Below, piece after piece: positions 25,835 to 34,772 of a DNA stretch of 64,000 nt (its first letter is position 1; each line of letters begins with the position of its first letter). The translations under genes were made by a program, and so were the position numbers. Under the pieces are notes generated by a model. That model ran no database searches and was not told where the DNA came from. It worked only from the letters and a program-made list of their open reading frames with translations. The stretch is from the NCBI RefSeq assembly GCF_000755245.1, contig NZ_BBMP01000009.1, positions 21,288 through 85,287 on the forward strand, given 5' to 3'. The stretch comes from Halococcus sediminicola. Lineage in GTDB: Archaea > Halobacteriota > Halobacteria > Halobacteriales > Halococcaceae.

Positions 25835-26138
25835 AACAGGGTGAGTATCTACGGGGAGCAGCGAGCTTGGCGAAGCGATCACTGTGGGTGATACCGTCTA
25901 CGAGGCCGGCGACAAGCATCCGGTTGACACAGAAAGCTAGAGCTGCGAAACAGCTATGACAGCTATCCACGACATCTATGTCCTCTGACCATCCTCGAAC
26001 CCGACGTGGGAAGGCGCGGCGAGCAACAGACCGCGAGAGAATGCACGGCATAAGGCGACCAGTACCGAAGCTCACTCCGAAAGCAAGAGCGACAGCGGCC
26101 TACTGAAACCACTACTCGTACTCATCGTTGGGATCGTC
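25835..26138 (+). other. Degenerate stretch, possible lost 5' part of next gene
   Basis: No complete gene is visible. From 25989 the frame of the downstream membrane protein is open but contains no start codon until GTG 26139. The translated segment (SKSDSGLLKPLLVLIVGIVV) continues the first membrane helix, so the real gene probably began further upstream and has been damaged. Confidence 0.45.
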
Positions 26139-26456
26139 GTGGGCTGGGGAGCGTATCTGGTCTCCGCGTTGGCCGTTCTGAGCTATCCGACCGATGTAGA
26201 AGCGGTGTCGGTGACTGGCCTTTCGACGACAACGACGTTCTGGATCGCGGTCGTTCTCCTCGCTATCATCGTCTTCGCGATGCTCGCCCGACCGGGAACG
26301 GTCTTCGTGGGCTGGCTGCTGATGGCCGGTGTCGTCGCTGTGGTGGCTTCTTCTGGTAGTGGCTGGACGGACGGGACACTGCTCATCGAGGGCCTGACGC
26401 TCGCGTTCGTCGGGATTGCGGCGTTCGTGAAGATGATCCTGATGCTGCCCGACTGA
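26139..26456 (+). CDS. Small hypothetical membrane protein, probably 5'-truncated
   Basis: 105 aa from GTG 26139, with three to four hydrophobic segments (WGAYLVSALAVL, FWIAVVLLAIIVFAMLA, VFVGWLLMAGVVAVVA, AFVGIAAFVKMILML). Upstream codons in the same frame extend the first helix, so this start is probably not the original one. No family is recognised. It may be a plasmid-borne orphan. Confidence 0.5.
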   Translation: MGWGAYLVSALAVLSYPTDVEAVSVTGLSTTTTFWIAVVLLAIIVFAMLARPGTVFVGWLLMAGVVAVVASSGSGWTDGTLLIEGLTLAFVGIAAFVKMILMLPD

Positions 26457-26835
26457 TATCTTTTCGCTCAGGCTCTGAACAACTAGAGATGAGAGCGCCG
26501 AGAGAGTACGTGGTATTCTTCTGGCATTCTCTCTCGTACGGGATTTACTCCGAACAACGGGCGATCCGAAGCGCCGGCCGGGTGCTTTCGTCGCTGACTG
26601 CTTCCGTGGCGTTTCCTCCCGTGTAGGATCCATCTCTTCACCGCTCGCTTGTGAGTACGTCTGTGCCTTTCTGAGAGCAATGACGATCCGACTGGTGTTC
26701 TCTGGGTTCTTATGGTGCGTACTCTCTCGTAATCACTGTGTGATCGAGCGTAGTCTGGCGTAATCTCTGTCCCTTGCGGCGTACTCTGCCTTGCTTCGGC
26801 CTCGCATACGGACTGGTCCGGCACTCCGACGCTGA
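26457..26835. other. Gene-free segment
   Basis: No gene is supported on either strand; open frames here are short, Arg/Ser-rich shadows. Probably eroded plasmid DNA. Confidence 0.4.
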
Positions 26836-27265
26836 TCTCACAGGCCGGAATACGACTGCTATCCTCGCCCGCCGGAGGCCATCGAGCGTGTCTTCGATGT
26901 CGATACCAGCGACATCCGCGAAGTTATCAACCAGTGGGAGGGCCGAGACGCCCGCTCACCTTTCCAACTTACCGATGATTTCGGCGATCCCCGCCATCGT
27001 ATCGGAGCTACCGACGACCGCCTCATGAACCAAATTGACGCCCTCCAGCGCAAACAGTACGGCCACCTCCAACAGCACGCGCTCGCCGCCGAAAGTGTGC
27101 GCTCGCAGTCGCCGTCGGCGCGGTCGTCGTGTATCTACTCGTGGTCGTCGCAGTCGTGCTCACCACGCCCGAACTGCTAGCGAGCGTACTGATTGGTGGA
27201 ATAGGTGGAGCGCTCGGTATCACCGTCGGAATAGGCGTAGTAGCCGACGCCCGAAGCGAATCATA
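26836..27265 (+). pseudogene. Frameshifted hypothetical membrane protein
   Basis: The frame open from 26836 gives a soluble acidic part (AIERVFDVDTSDIREVINQW, then HRIGATDDRLMNQIDALQRK) up to about 27090. After a shift the next frame gives two membrane helices (AVAVGAVVVYLLVVVAVVLTT and LLASVLIGGIGGALGITVGI) ending at TAG 27263-27265. The two parts read naturally as one protein with N-terminal cytoplasmic and C-terminal membrane sections. No start codon is found. Family unknown. Confidence 0.55.
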
Positions 27266-27298
27266 GCCACGAAATCGTCTCTCTGGTGGCTTCATGCG

Positions 27299-27332
27299 TA
27301 TCCTGCCTGCGCCGACGGCCCCCTGTGGGCCG
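27299..27332 (+). repeat. GC-rich hairpin repeat, copy A
   Basis: TATCC-GCCTGCGCCGACGGCCCCC followed by a complementary GGGCCG arm. It is nearly identical to the reverse complement of 28297-28329 (three or four differences over about 33 nt). The two copies face each other around the Bat-like regulator. Confidence 0.7.
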
Positions 27333-27422
27333 AAAGGAGACGCGATCATAGAGGATAATTTCGGTAGTGTCGCCAATTACACAATTGGAAAGAAGTATTA
27401 ACGTTTGATGAGATATCAATAT

Positions 27423-28100
27423 ATGACCAGCGCTTGCATCGTTAAGGCGCGAATTCCTGCTGATGAGTTTGCATTCTACAAAGCGCTAAGTTCGCTACCG
27501 GGCATCGAATTTGAAGTCGAGCGCATCGTCCTGAGCGGTGACAAGGCACCCATGCCACTCTTCTGGATACGAAACGGCGAGCAGGAAGCTATCGAAGCTG
27601 CCATCAGCGACGACCCAAGCGTCCAGAATCTCACACTTCTCTCCGCATTTGAAGACGAACTACTCTATCGTATGGAATGGATTTCGGAGGTGAAGCCCGT
27701 TCTTCAGATACTGACAAATTCAAAGGCAACAATTACTGATGCGTTCGGCAACGATGGTCAGTGGATCCTTCGGATACTATATCCCAACCGTGAGTTACTG
27801 AGTAAGACTATAGAATACGCCGAACAAGAGGGATTGACCATTGAAATAGATGCTATTCGGAAGATGAGAGGCAAAACAGTTGGCCGATTCGGGTTGACTG
27901 AAGAACAGTTCGAAGCACTCGAAGCTGCCCACGAAACGGGCTACTTCGACATTCCGCGCGACACCGATCAGAATGAGCTTGCTGACAAGCTCGATATCTC
28001 CCACCAAGCACTCTCCGAACGACTCCGCCGCGCAACAGACGCGCTCATCGAGGATACACTACTGGTTAGGAAAGCAGAGGAATCAGACGGGCAGAAATAA
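27423..28100 (+). CDS. Bat-like HTH_10 transcriptional activator
   Basis: 225 aa from the ATG at 27423 (an ATG at 27405 adds six residues). The N-terminal half is a haloarchaeal sensor-type domain (ARIPADEFAFYKALSSLPGI...). The C-terminal half is the HTH_10 bacterio-opsin-activator-like domain: FGLTEEQFEALEAAHETGYF, DIPRDTDQNELADKLDIS, HQALSERLRRATDALI. Such proteins are common, often strain-specific regulators. No partner gene is adjacent. Confidence 0.87.
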   Translation: MTSACIVKARIPADEFAFYKALSSLPGIEFEVERIVLSGDKAPMPLFWIRNGEQEAIEAAISDDPSVQNLTLLSAFEDELLYRMEWISEVKPVLQILTNSKATITDAFGNDGQWILRILYPNRELLSKTIEYAEQEGLTIEIDAIRKMRGKTVGRFGLTEEQFEALEAAHETGYFDIPRDTDQNELADKLDISHQALSERLRRATDALIEDTLLVRKAEESDGQK

Positions 28101-28296
28101 TCCACCGCTCGATTCTCCAGCAGTTGAGACGATAGTTCATCTATCGGTTGTGGCTAAGGCCACCGTTCAAAGACACACCTACGCCACAACACGACCGTAT
28201 CGCCTCACGCGAACGCCGTCGCGTGACCGACGCGCTCCGACGCTCGCTACCGCGAGGCCAGCCCCGCAGTGGCTGGCGACTGCACCCGAGGTCTTA

Positions 28297-28329
28297 CGGC
28301 CCCGGGGGGCCGTCGGCGCAGGCGGGATA
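28297..28329 (-). repeat. GC-rich hairpin repeat, copy B
   Basis: CGGCCCCGGGGGGCCG followed by TCGGCGCAGGCGGGATA. The first part, with its preceding A, forms an almost perfect stem (ACGGCCCC/GGGGCCGT, 2-nt loop). It is the inverted counterpart of copy A. Two more inverted repeats lie nearby: TCACGCG/CGCGTGA and GCCAGCC/GGCTGGC. Confidence 0.7.
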
Positions 28330-28818
28330 AGTATGATCGCGATAGACCTGCCAGCTTCTGATTGTGCTGATTTGGCAGCGAACCTCGATCTCGTTCGACT
28401 GTGCTGTGACAGGCGAGCCGTCGCTGATGCTGCCGACCCGCACCGCAACGGGGGCCGCTCACCGCGGACCGCAGGACCGCACTACAATCGGGGGTCCATC
28501 CGTGCTGGTACTGCACCAGCAGTCCTGGATGTCAGGCTTCCATCGCAGTGGCGTCGTCGCACTCAGCCCTAACTCTAGCCAGTCGGATGTCGGGTGTCGC
28601 ACTCGAGGTTTTCGCGCTGCTCACAGCAGTATCGCACCTCTTGTATATCAGGCCAGCACTCGTGGTCTTCGTTGTGCTCGCCAGCCAGTCGCTTGCGGTG
28701 TCTCGCAGCCAGCGGTTCTCGTCGGTCGTCGTCGGAGCTTCGCTTTCCTAGAACCCTAGCCGGCCTCAGCAGTTCCCCGCAGTTGATGTTCGCTGTCTCG
28801 CCTAGTTGTATCGGCTCG

Positions 28819-29035
28819 CTGGACCCCCGGCCGGCATTCGCGGTCTTCGTCGTCACCATAGCCGCTGCTCGCCTACTGGACCCCCATTGGTCGTCGCCAG
28901 TAGCATCCATCCTGTCGGCTGCTGTACTCGGCTGTACTCCCAGTAAGCCATCGTCGGTCATCATCGTCATCGTGCTCAGTTGCTCGCCCACTGGACCCCT
29001 GGTCTGCTGTTGCACTGCCTCGCCACTGGACCCCC
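28819..29035 (+). repeat. CTGGACCCC direct repeats
   Basis: Four copies at 28819-28828, 28876-28885, 28991-29000 and 29026-29035, with irregular spacing (57, 115, 35 bp). The longer consensus is GCTCGCC(C/T)ACTGGACCCC. Irregular spacing and short length exclude a CRISPR array; binding sites for a replication or transfer protein are more plausible. Confidence 0.65.
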
Positions 29036-29434
29036 AGTCGGCACTCGCTGTCAGCGCCATTCTCCCCCGGTGATTTCGGTCAGTCGCCGCTCAGTCCACA
29101 CTCGAGATTTCCTGGATCACACTCGGCTACTCGCCACCTGACATCCCCCTTGCTGGTTACCACGCAGTCGGACATCCACCATTCTACTGTTACATCATCT
29201 CAGATATACATCCGGCATGGCACGGCGCTTATCTCAGCGCTCACACCCGCTGGTTGCTCACCAGACATCCAGGGCTCGCTCAGTCAGCGCCACACCGCCA
29301 TCCGGCCGGGCATGGCTACGGGGCTGTTGCCAGCACCGCCGCGGCGGCACCCGCTCACTCGGACCCACATCACTACAAAAGCTCTCACCACAGGGAGGGG
29401 GTCCCCCATGCGGGTGTGTCGGCGTTGCTGATTT

Positions 29435-29450
29435 GAGGTCAATTAACCTC
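29435..29450. promoter_or_regulatory. Palindrome next to TATA box of the 29479 gene
   Basis: GAGGTCAATTAACCTC is symmetric at 14 of 16 positions. TAATTATT (29451-29458) follows directly and lies about 25 nt before ATG 29479, fitting a leaderless promoter. The palindrome covers the TFB-recognition region, so a bound protein would repress. Confidence 0.5.
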
Positions 29451-29478
29451 TAATTATTGATGGTGTGGAGGGTGTTAG

Positions 29479-29976
29479 ATGGCAACCTATTTGAGCTTGT
29501 GGAGGGTGTTAGAGGGTATGGGAGAGGCGGAGCAGACAGATACGGAGACGCTTGAAGCGCTAGTTGAAAAGACACGCGGGCCTCGTGAAACAATTCTCGC
29601 CGGTCTCCGCTTCTACGGTGGGGAGGCAGACACGCAACGACTACGCCGCTACGAAGATGTGCCTTCTCGAAGCTATCATTTCAAAAAGTTGGAAGAGCAA
29701 GGATTGACGGAAGAAGTGGGCAGCGAGGATGCTTCGCAAGGTGGGGATGCCGCCAAGGAATATCGGCTGACTGATCTCGGTCAGGAGGTGGTTGAAGCGT
29801 TGGATGAAACAAGTGGTACCTCGACCGTCACAGAAATCGAAGAACGTCTCGATCAGGCTGAGGAATCCATCGATCAGATAAATGACCTACTCATAGATAT
29901 GGCCGTGCATACTGGGATTTTCGACGAAGATCAAGCAGCGGAGTATCGCAAGAAGAATGGAATCGAGTCAGCCTAA
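29479..29976 (+). CDS. Winged-helix protein with C-terminal coiled coil
   Basis: 165 aa. Residues 25-100 form a winged helix (ETILAGLRFYGGEADTQRLR, SYHFKKLEEQGLTEE, AAKEYRLTDLGQEVVEAL) of PadR/MarR type. Residues 110-135 form a coiled coil (VTEIEERLDQAEESIDQIND), probably for dimerisation. A perfect 16-bp repeat TGTGGAGGGTGTTAGA lies at 29464 and 29498, and ATG 29518 after the second copy is an alternative start. Its 3' end overlaps the end of the convergent 1356-aa ATPase gene by 9 nt, so it is a candidate regulator of the transfer operon. Confidence 0.75.
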   Translation: MATYLSLWRVLEGMGEAEQTDTETLEALVEKTRGPRETILAGLRFYGGEADTQRLRRYEDVPSRSYHFKKLEEQGLTEEVGSEDASQGGDAAKEYRLTDLGQEVVEALDETSGTSTVTEIEERLDQAEESIDQINDLLIDMAVHTGIFDEDQAAEYRKKNGIESA

Positions 29977-32900
29977 GTAATCTTCAAACTTCTCAGTCAT
30001 CTCCTCACTGCTTTGTCCACTTTCGTTTTGATCTGTGGGTTTGGCCTCCTCTGATTCCTCTGACTCGTCCGTTTCAGTGCTGATATCCACCTGCTCGTCG
30101 CTGGTAGATTCACTCCTCTCAGCGCCGCCGTCAGATATCGTTGGTTCTCCTCCCGCTGTACTCGTTGGAGTCGATGGGATGGTACTCTCGCTGTCGGCTG
30201 ATTCATCTATCAGTGATAGGATTAGCTCTGAGAGCGGTCGATTCTGTTCATCCGGCCGGTAGAGTTCGAGATCCGCTGGCGAGAGCGGTATCTTCTCACC
30301 GTCCTCGTCGCGTTCACGCTTCGGTACGGTGATGATGTCCCATTCAGCAGCGCCCGCATCGCCACCGTCGAACTCGTATTCGGGGATGGCCGGCGGCTTG
30401 ATCGTCCGGTCGCCACTGGAAGGATAGGCGCTGGCGTCGTTATAGATGTCTGATGCCGTGTCGAAGCGGGCGTGCTCGGTGCCGTCGTTATCGCGGAGAA
30501 TGTACTGGCCGGTCTGCTCGTCGTAGACCCACACGTTATCGGATGCACCGGGACGGGTGATCTGCTGACCGTCGATGCTGAGGCTGTTTGTGAACGTGTA
30601 GAAACGCTTCTCACCCTCGACGGAGTGGTTGTCACGAGCACACGGTTCCTCACCGGCCACCGTGTCGTAGATCGCGTTGGCTTCTCCCGGCCGGCAGATG
30701 AACAGGCACCGATGGCCCGCGTTATGCGCTTGTGCGAGGTTTGAGATCGTTTGCGAGGGCTGGGTCTGTCCGGTCGAGTGTTCGGACTCGATGAACGCAT
30801 CCTGCGTCCCGGCGAGACGGTCGAGGATTGCGTGTTCATCGCGATAGTTGTTGATTCGGTTGGCTACCCGGTCGTGATCGTCAACATCGAGATCGTCCAG
30901 ATAGAGCGCGTCATCGAGCTTGGCGAGACCGTCGGGCATGGCCCCGCCCGTCTGCTCGGGAATGTCGAAGACGAAGCCCAACTGTGTAAACGGTACGTAG
31001 GCGTCGGCCATCTGTTCCCAGTGCTCTTTCCCGCCGTCGTTTTCCTTGTCGCCAATGTTCATGAAGCCCGTATCGAGCGCTTTCACTTCGGTCTGGACCT
31101 CCTCACCCTCCTCGATGATATTTTCGCGGTCGGCGAGGTAGGCATCCGAGATTTCTTGGAAGACCTTGCGCCATGCTTGCCCGACGTTGTTGATCTGCTC
31201 GCCACCGGGGAGATACCGACGCAACCGGTCAAGACAGTCCTCGACAGCGACGTACTCGCCGGGGTTGCCCTGCCGCACTGACTCGTCGTAGACGACTTTC
31301 AGCGCGCGATTGCGAACGCGCTTGTCTTCCATATCGAGTTCGTCTGGCAGCACTGCGTCGGCGTTGATCGTGCCGGTGCCAGTGCCGCCGGTCGCGTCGA
31401 TCAGCATCTCGTCTTTGATGTCGCTGGTCGAACGGGCGGGCTGGCCGTAGCGCTCCTGTGATTCGGCGATTAGCGCGTCGGTTTCCTCGTCAGAACGCAC
31501 TTTCTCGTCGGAGAGCGATTCCGGCGCTGGCGGGAATGTCCGAACCTTGTAGGAGTCGGTTTTGTCGTTCTGATCGTCGTGGGTCCGCATGTAGATGCGG
31601 AACTGCGACAGCTCCTCGATGTCCTCGCCGTCGATGTTTTTCGAGTGCTGGTGAGCGATGTCCTTCGCATCTTCAGGATCACCGGGATCGAACGTCAGGA
31701 ACGTTTTACAGTTGCCGCGAATCGCTTTCTGAATGCTTTGGGGAATGCCAATGTCGTCGCCACCACCCGTATCGAGGTTCTGAGCCGCGAACGTCAGCGA
31801 GAGATCGAATGCACGCGCCTCTCGCAGGATGTTGTGGATGTTCGACTGTTCGGAGACCACTTTGTCGAACTCGTCACAGACGACATAGAACTGCGGCGGG
31901 TCCGGGCGGTCGTCGCGGTTGGTCTGCTCGCGGATCGACACCCACAGCCGACGGATGAGCGCGGTTGTAACGAGGCGCTTCGGCGTGTCCGCACCCGAAC
32001 TATTTCGCACAACGATGATCTTGCCATCACGAACGATGTCGTCGATCGAGATCGTTGTGGATGGATGGCTGGCGACCGAGCGGATGGTACTCGAAAAGAT
32101 CCATTCCCAGAGCCGCCGAAATAGTGGTTCGAGGTCGTCTTGTGAGTATTCGGCGATCACATGGGTCGCCTGCTGAATCCACTCGATGCGCTCCTCGCCC
32201 ATCATCTCGTGGATGCGTTGGCGGCCTTCCTCGTCGGCGAGCAGGAACGCCATATCGAGCATCGTCACGGTCTCGTCGGTGCGGACTTGGTACTCGGCGA
32301 GGCCACGGACGACCGCGCGGGTAATGCCGCTCATGCGGGGTCCCCAACTGCTGCCGTCACCGGATTGGGCCAGCAGTGCCTCGAAATCGTCTGCGAGAGC
32401 GCTGACGGCACTATCGAAGGCCTGACTCTCGGGGTCGGGGTCTTCGAGTGGGATTTCGAGGAAATTGAAGCCGACCTCGTATTCGGCGTCCGCACCGATG
32501 TCGATGAATACGAGGTCTTCTTCGCGATGGTCGGGCAGCAGCCGAACGACATCCTTGGCGTCCTGTCCTTTCGGATCGAAGAACAGCCCGCCGTGGCCGC
32601 GTTGCATGATCTGATAGAAGAAGTTGGTCAGCAGCGTGGTTTTGCCGACACCCGTAGAGCCGCCGACGAACTGGTGAACGTTCAATATATCGGGTTCGAC
32701 GCCGGCTTCGACCTCGCTGCGCATGCCGTAGCCATACCAGTAGGGTTTGGCCGGATCGGTCGTCGAAAGCAGCGCGCGCTGACGCTCGGTGAGCGAAGCC
32801 GTAGCCCTGTCGAGGCCGACTTCATCCCAATCAAACCGGGGTGTGCGTGGTGGAACTCCTTGTCCGGCGGCGGACATCGAGTGGTCGAACTGTTGGAGAG

Positions 32901-34038
32901 CGAGGTCGGTTGGGATTTTGCAGACTCCGGTGAGCGTGTCCACGGGGAAGGTCATTTTGCGGTCGGTGTATTCGCGGCTGGCGGCGTGCTGAAGCACGCG
33001 GTGAAGCTTCTTGCCGGAGGGGTTGACCGGGACGAATCCCTGCTGGAATCGGCTATCGTAGAAGTTGCGGAACATCCCGGCCGTGTCCTGGACGCGCTTC
33101 TGGGCTTCCTCGCGGTCGTCGCTGACGGCGATGATGCGGATGCAGAGATGGTAGCCGCGCATGCCGCGCTGCTGATCTAGCAGTTGGGCAACGTCCGACC
33201 GGCTGGCGGTTGGTTCCTCGCCCGTCCCGGTGAACCGACTCCTGCCACTGCCACCGTTGCGCTCCTGCTCACGAATTTCCCGGCGCTCCTCTCGACGGCG
33301 CTGGCGTTCGGTCATGCCGGCGCGCTGGAAGGGTTCGGCGATGGATTTTCCGACCTCGCCCCAATCCATCGAGCCGCCGCTGTCCTTGCCGGTCACGGAA
33401 TCAATCGTCTGGTCGATCCCATACCACCAGTTGTTGCGATTCCACTTCGCCGTCGAGACGGCTGGTTTGATGACCGACTGAACGAGCACGTCGCAATCGG
33501 GACGGTGGGCCGCGCCGACCATCTCACGGGCTATCGAGCGGAATGGCCCGATCTCGAAGTGTTCGGGATCGAGCCGAAAGTTTCTGATCGGCCGCAAGCG
33601 CTCGAACTCCTCGCGCTGGCGGAGTTGCAGCGTCGTACCGGAAACGTACTGTCCGGGCTGGATTTCGAGAAACGCGGGGTCTATTTCGCGTGTGTCTGAG
33701 TCGCCGTAGTGCGATTGCACCTGCCGATCGACTAGCTCGAAGCGCTCGTCGGATTTGGTGGCAACGCGAGACTGCAACAGTTCGGTTTCCGCGCCGTAGT
33801 GTAGCTCGAAGGCGAACGGTTCGGATTTGTTTCGCATGCCGAGCATCCCCGTGTCAGGATCGTGAAGCGCGGTGAGCAACTTCATGCCGCGCTCTAAGCC
33901 ATTCTCGGTGTTCTTGTACGGCCGGACAGTCTGAAGGCGGGCGTCTCGCGAGCGGTCGTAGAGGTCGGTCGCAAGCGTGTCGTCGGCCTCGATCACCGAC
34001 GGTTCTGAATCACCGCTGAAGAACGAGGTCAGGCCCAT
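29968..34038 (-). CDS. VirD4/TraD-like P-loop ATPase of the transfer module
   Basis: 1356 aa, last gene of the leftward operon. Residues 1-440 are a mixed N-terminal region with a basic stretch (RQRRREERREIREQERN, about 245-261). The motor domain has Walker A GGSTGVGKTT at about 459-468, FFDPKGQD after it, Walker B FYVVCDEFD at about 717-725 and a Gln motif FAAQNLD at about 750-756. These features match VirD4/TraG coupling ATPases or HerA-like pumps. A further 500 residues follow, ending in an acidic Ser/Thr/Glu-rich tail. No N-terminal membrane helices are obvious, unlike bacterial VirD4; the small membrane proteins beside it may anchor it. Confidence 0.82.
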   Translation of the reverse strand: MGLTSFFSGDSEPSVIEADDTLATDLYDRSRDARLQTVRPYKNTENGLERGMKLLTALHDPDTGMLGMRNKSEPFAFELHYGAETELLQSRVATKSDERFELVDRQVQSHYGDSDTREIDPAFLEIQPGQYVSGTTLQLRQREEFERLRPIRNFRLDPEHFEIGPFRSIAREMVGAAHRPDCDVLVQSVIKPAVSTAKWNRNNWWYGIDQTIDSVTGKDSGGSMDWGEVGKSIAEPFQRAGMTERQRRREERREIREQERNGGSGRSRFTGTGEEPTASRSDVAQLLDQQRGMRGYHLCIRIIAVSDDREEAQKRVQDTAGMFRNFYDSRFQQGFVPVNPSGKKLHRVLQHAASREYTDRKMTFPVDTLTGVCKIPTDLALQQFDHSMSAAGQGVPPRTPRFDWDEVGLDRATASLTERQRALLSTTDPAKPYWYGYGMRSEVEAGVEPDILNVHQFVGGSTGVGKTTLLTNFFYQIMQRGHGGLFFDPKGQDAKDVVRLLPDHREEDLVFIDIGADAEYEVGFNFLEIPLEDPDPESQAFDSAVSALADDFEALLAQSGDGSSWGPRMSGITRAVVRGLAEYQVRTDETVTMLDMAFLLADEEGRQRIHEMMGEERIEWIQQATHVIAEYSQDDLEPLFRRLWEWIFSSTIRSVASHPSTTISIDDIVRDGKIIVVRNSSGADTPKRLVTTALIRRLWVSIREQTNRDDRPDPPQFYVVCDEFDKVVSEQSNIHNILREARAFDLSLTFAAQNLDTGGGDDIGIPQSIQKAIRGNCKTFLTFDPGDPEDAKDIAHQHSKNIDGEDIEELSQFRIYMRTHDDQNDKTDSYKVRTFPPAPESLSDEKVRSDEETDALIAESQERYGQPARSTSDIKDEMLIDATGGTGTGTINADAVLPDELDMEDKRVRNRALKVVYDESVRQGNPGEYVAVEDCLDRLRRYLPGGEQINNVGQAWRKVFQEISDAYLADRENIIEEGEEVQTEVKALDTGFMNIGDKENDGGKEHWEQMADAYVPFTQLGFVFDIPEQTGGAMPDGLAKLDDALYLDDLDVDDHDRVANRINNYRDEHAILDRLAGTQDAFIESEHSTGQTQPSQTISNLAQAHNAGHRCLFICRPGEANAIYDTVAGEEPCARDNHSVEGEKRFYTFTNSLSIDGQQITRPGASDNVWVYDEQTGQYILRDNDGTEHARFDTASDIYNDASAYPSSGDRTIKPPAIPEYEFDGGDAGAAEWDIITVPKRERDEDGEKIPLSPADLELYRPDEQNRPLSELILSLIDESADSESTIPSTPTSTAGGEPTISDGGAERSESTSDEQVDISTETDESEESEEAKPTDQNESGQSSEEMTEKFEDYLG

Positions 34039-34238
34039 TAGCTCTCGCTCCTGTCAGTCACGTCCTCGTCGTCGGCTTTCGAGTCGATCCACTCGGGGGT
34101 GCTCTCGGCATTGAAAGCGGCCATTACTGCGGTGAGACGGTCAGTTTTGCCGGTTCCTGTACGTCCAGCGATGAAGCGGTGAGCGGGCGATTCGTCCATT
34201 GCGAACGGGTCGTCTTTCGTGGATGTATCGTCAGTCAT
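34038..34238 (-). CDS. 66-aa P-loop-only protein
   Basis: Begins MTDDTSTKDDPFAMDESPAH and contains a perfect Walker A, AGRTGTGKTDRLTAVMAAF (residues 24-42), but has no Walker B. Its stop overlaps the start of the VirD4-like gene (TAATG), so the two are coupled. It could be a detached fragment of an ATPase, or a small accessory protein that binds nucleotide or competes in a hexamer. No family is known to me. Confidence 0.65.
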   Translation of the reverse strand: MTDDTSTKDDPFAMDESPAHRFIAGRTGTGKTDRLTAVMAAFNAESTPEWIDSKADDEDVTDRSES

Positions 34239-34259
34239 GGCTCGGATCTGTCGTGTCGG

Positions 34260-34703
34260 CTATTTCGTTGGCGATACTGCTCTCGTCGGCGGATTCTCCG
34301 CTCTCGAAACCGGGGTTGCATCGTCGGGACTACCCTCCACGGGGTTGTGTGTGCCAGAATCTCCCGATTCGTCGGTGTCGCTCTCGCCGTCGGTGTCAGA
34401 ACTGGCCTCGACGAAAGCATAGGAAGCGGTGGAGGTACCGCTGAGAGCGATGATCTCGGCGACGACCTCTCTGTACGCTCGTTTGGCGACGTACATCACG
34501 TCGCGGTGGGCGAGACCGTACACGCGGAGCATCGCGTAGGGTACGGCAATGGGCAACACGAACGCGACGATGGCCGTGACGACGACGTACAACTGCCATG
34601 GTGCCGAAAGCATCACCGTCGCCGCTGCGAGCGAGAGGCCGACGACGGCCGTGAACACTCCAACGATAACTACGCCGACCAGTCGGGCGGCGCGAGAGCG
34701 CAC
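34260..34703 (-). CDS. Small membrane protein of the transfer operon (possible frameshift at N-terminus)
   Basis: 147 aa from GTG 34703, with two membrane helices (RLVGVVIVGVFTAVVGLSLA and LYVVVTAIVAFVLPIAVPYA) and an acidic Ser/Thr-rich cytoplasmic tail. In the next frame a GTG at 34770, only 2 nt after the upstream gene, opens MFDSDSDILTQERDRVLNAE, a typical hydrophilic N-terminus that runs into the start of this gene. A one-base shift near 34700 would join them. So the protein may be about 170 aa or frameshifted here. Confidence 0.6.
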   Translation of the reverse strand: MRSRAARLVGVVIVGVFTAVVGLSLAAATVMLSAPWQLYVVVTAIVAFVLPIAVPYAMLRVYGLAHRDVMYVAKRAYREVVAEIIALSGTSTASYAFVEASSDTDGESDTDESGDSGTHNPVEGSPDDATPVSRAENPPTRAVSPTK

Positions 34704-34772
34704 GGCGTGTCTCGGCGTTCAACACCCGGTCGCGCTCTTGTGTAAGGATATCTGAATCGCTATCGAACACCG

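Larger units (their letters stand above)
28101..29478. other. 1.4-kb gene-free region with repeated motifs (candidate origin or oriT)
   Basis: No gene is supported; the open frames are low-complexity. The left part has several GC-rich inverted repeats. The right part has CTGGACCCC(C/T) at 28819, 28876, 28991 and 29026, each preceded by a form of GCTCGCC, as in GCTCGCCCACTGGACCCCT. Weaker forms occur near 28676, 29126 and 29254. The opposite strand is correspondingly G-rich (GGGGGTCCAG). A large non-coding repeat region beside a transfer operon is where an origin or oriT would be expected. Confidence 0.5.

Noticed and set aside
28819..29035. Possible CRISPR array
   Set aside because: Repeats are about 10-20 nt with irregular spacing of 35-115 bp and no cas genes nearby.
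28594..29073. Plus-strand frame with repeated LDP-type segments
   Set aside because: The repeats are nucleotide motifs (CTGGACCCC) read in one frame; the protein is low-complexity with no family resemblance.
32161..33180. 339-codon plus-strand frame opposite the VirD4-like gene
   Set aside because: Antisense shadow; Walker motifs are on the minus strand.
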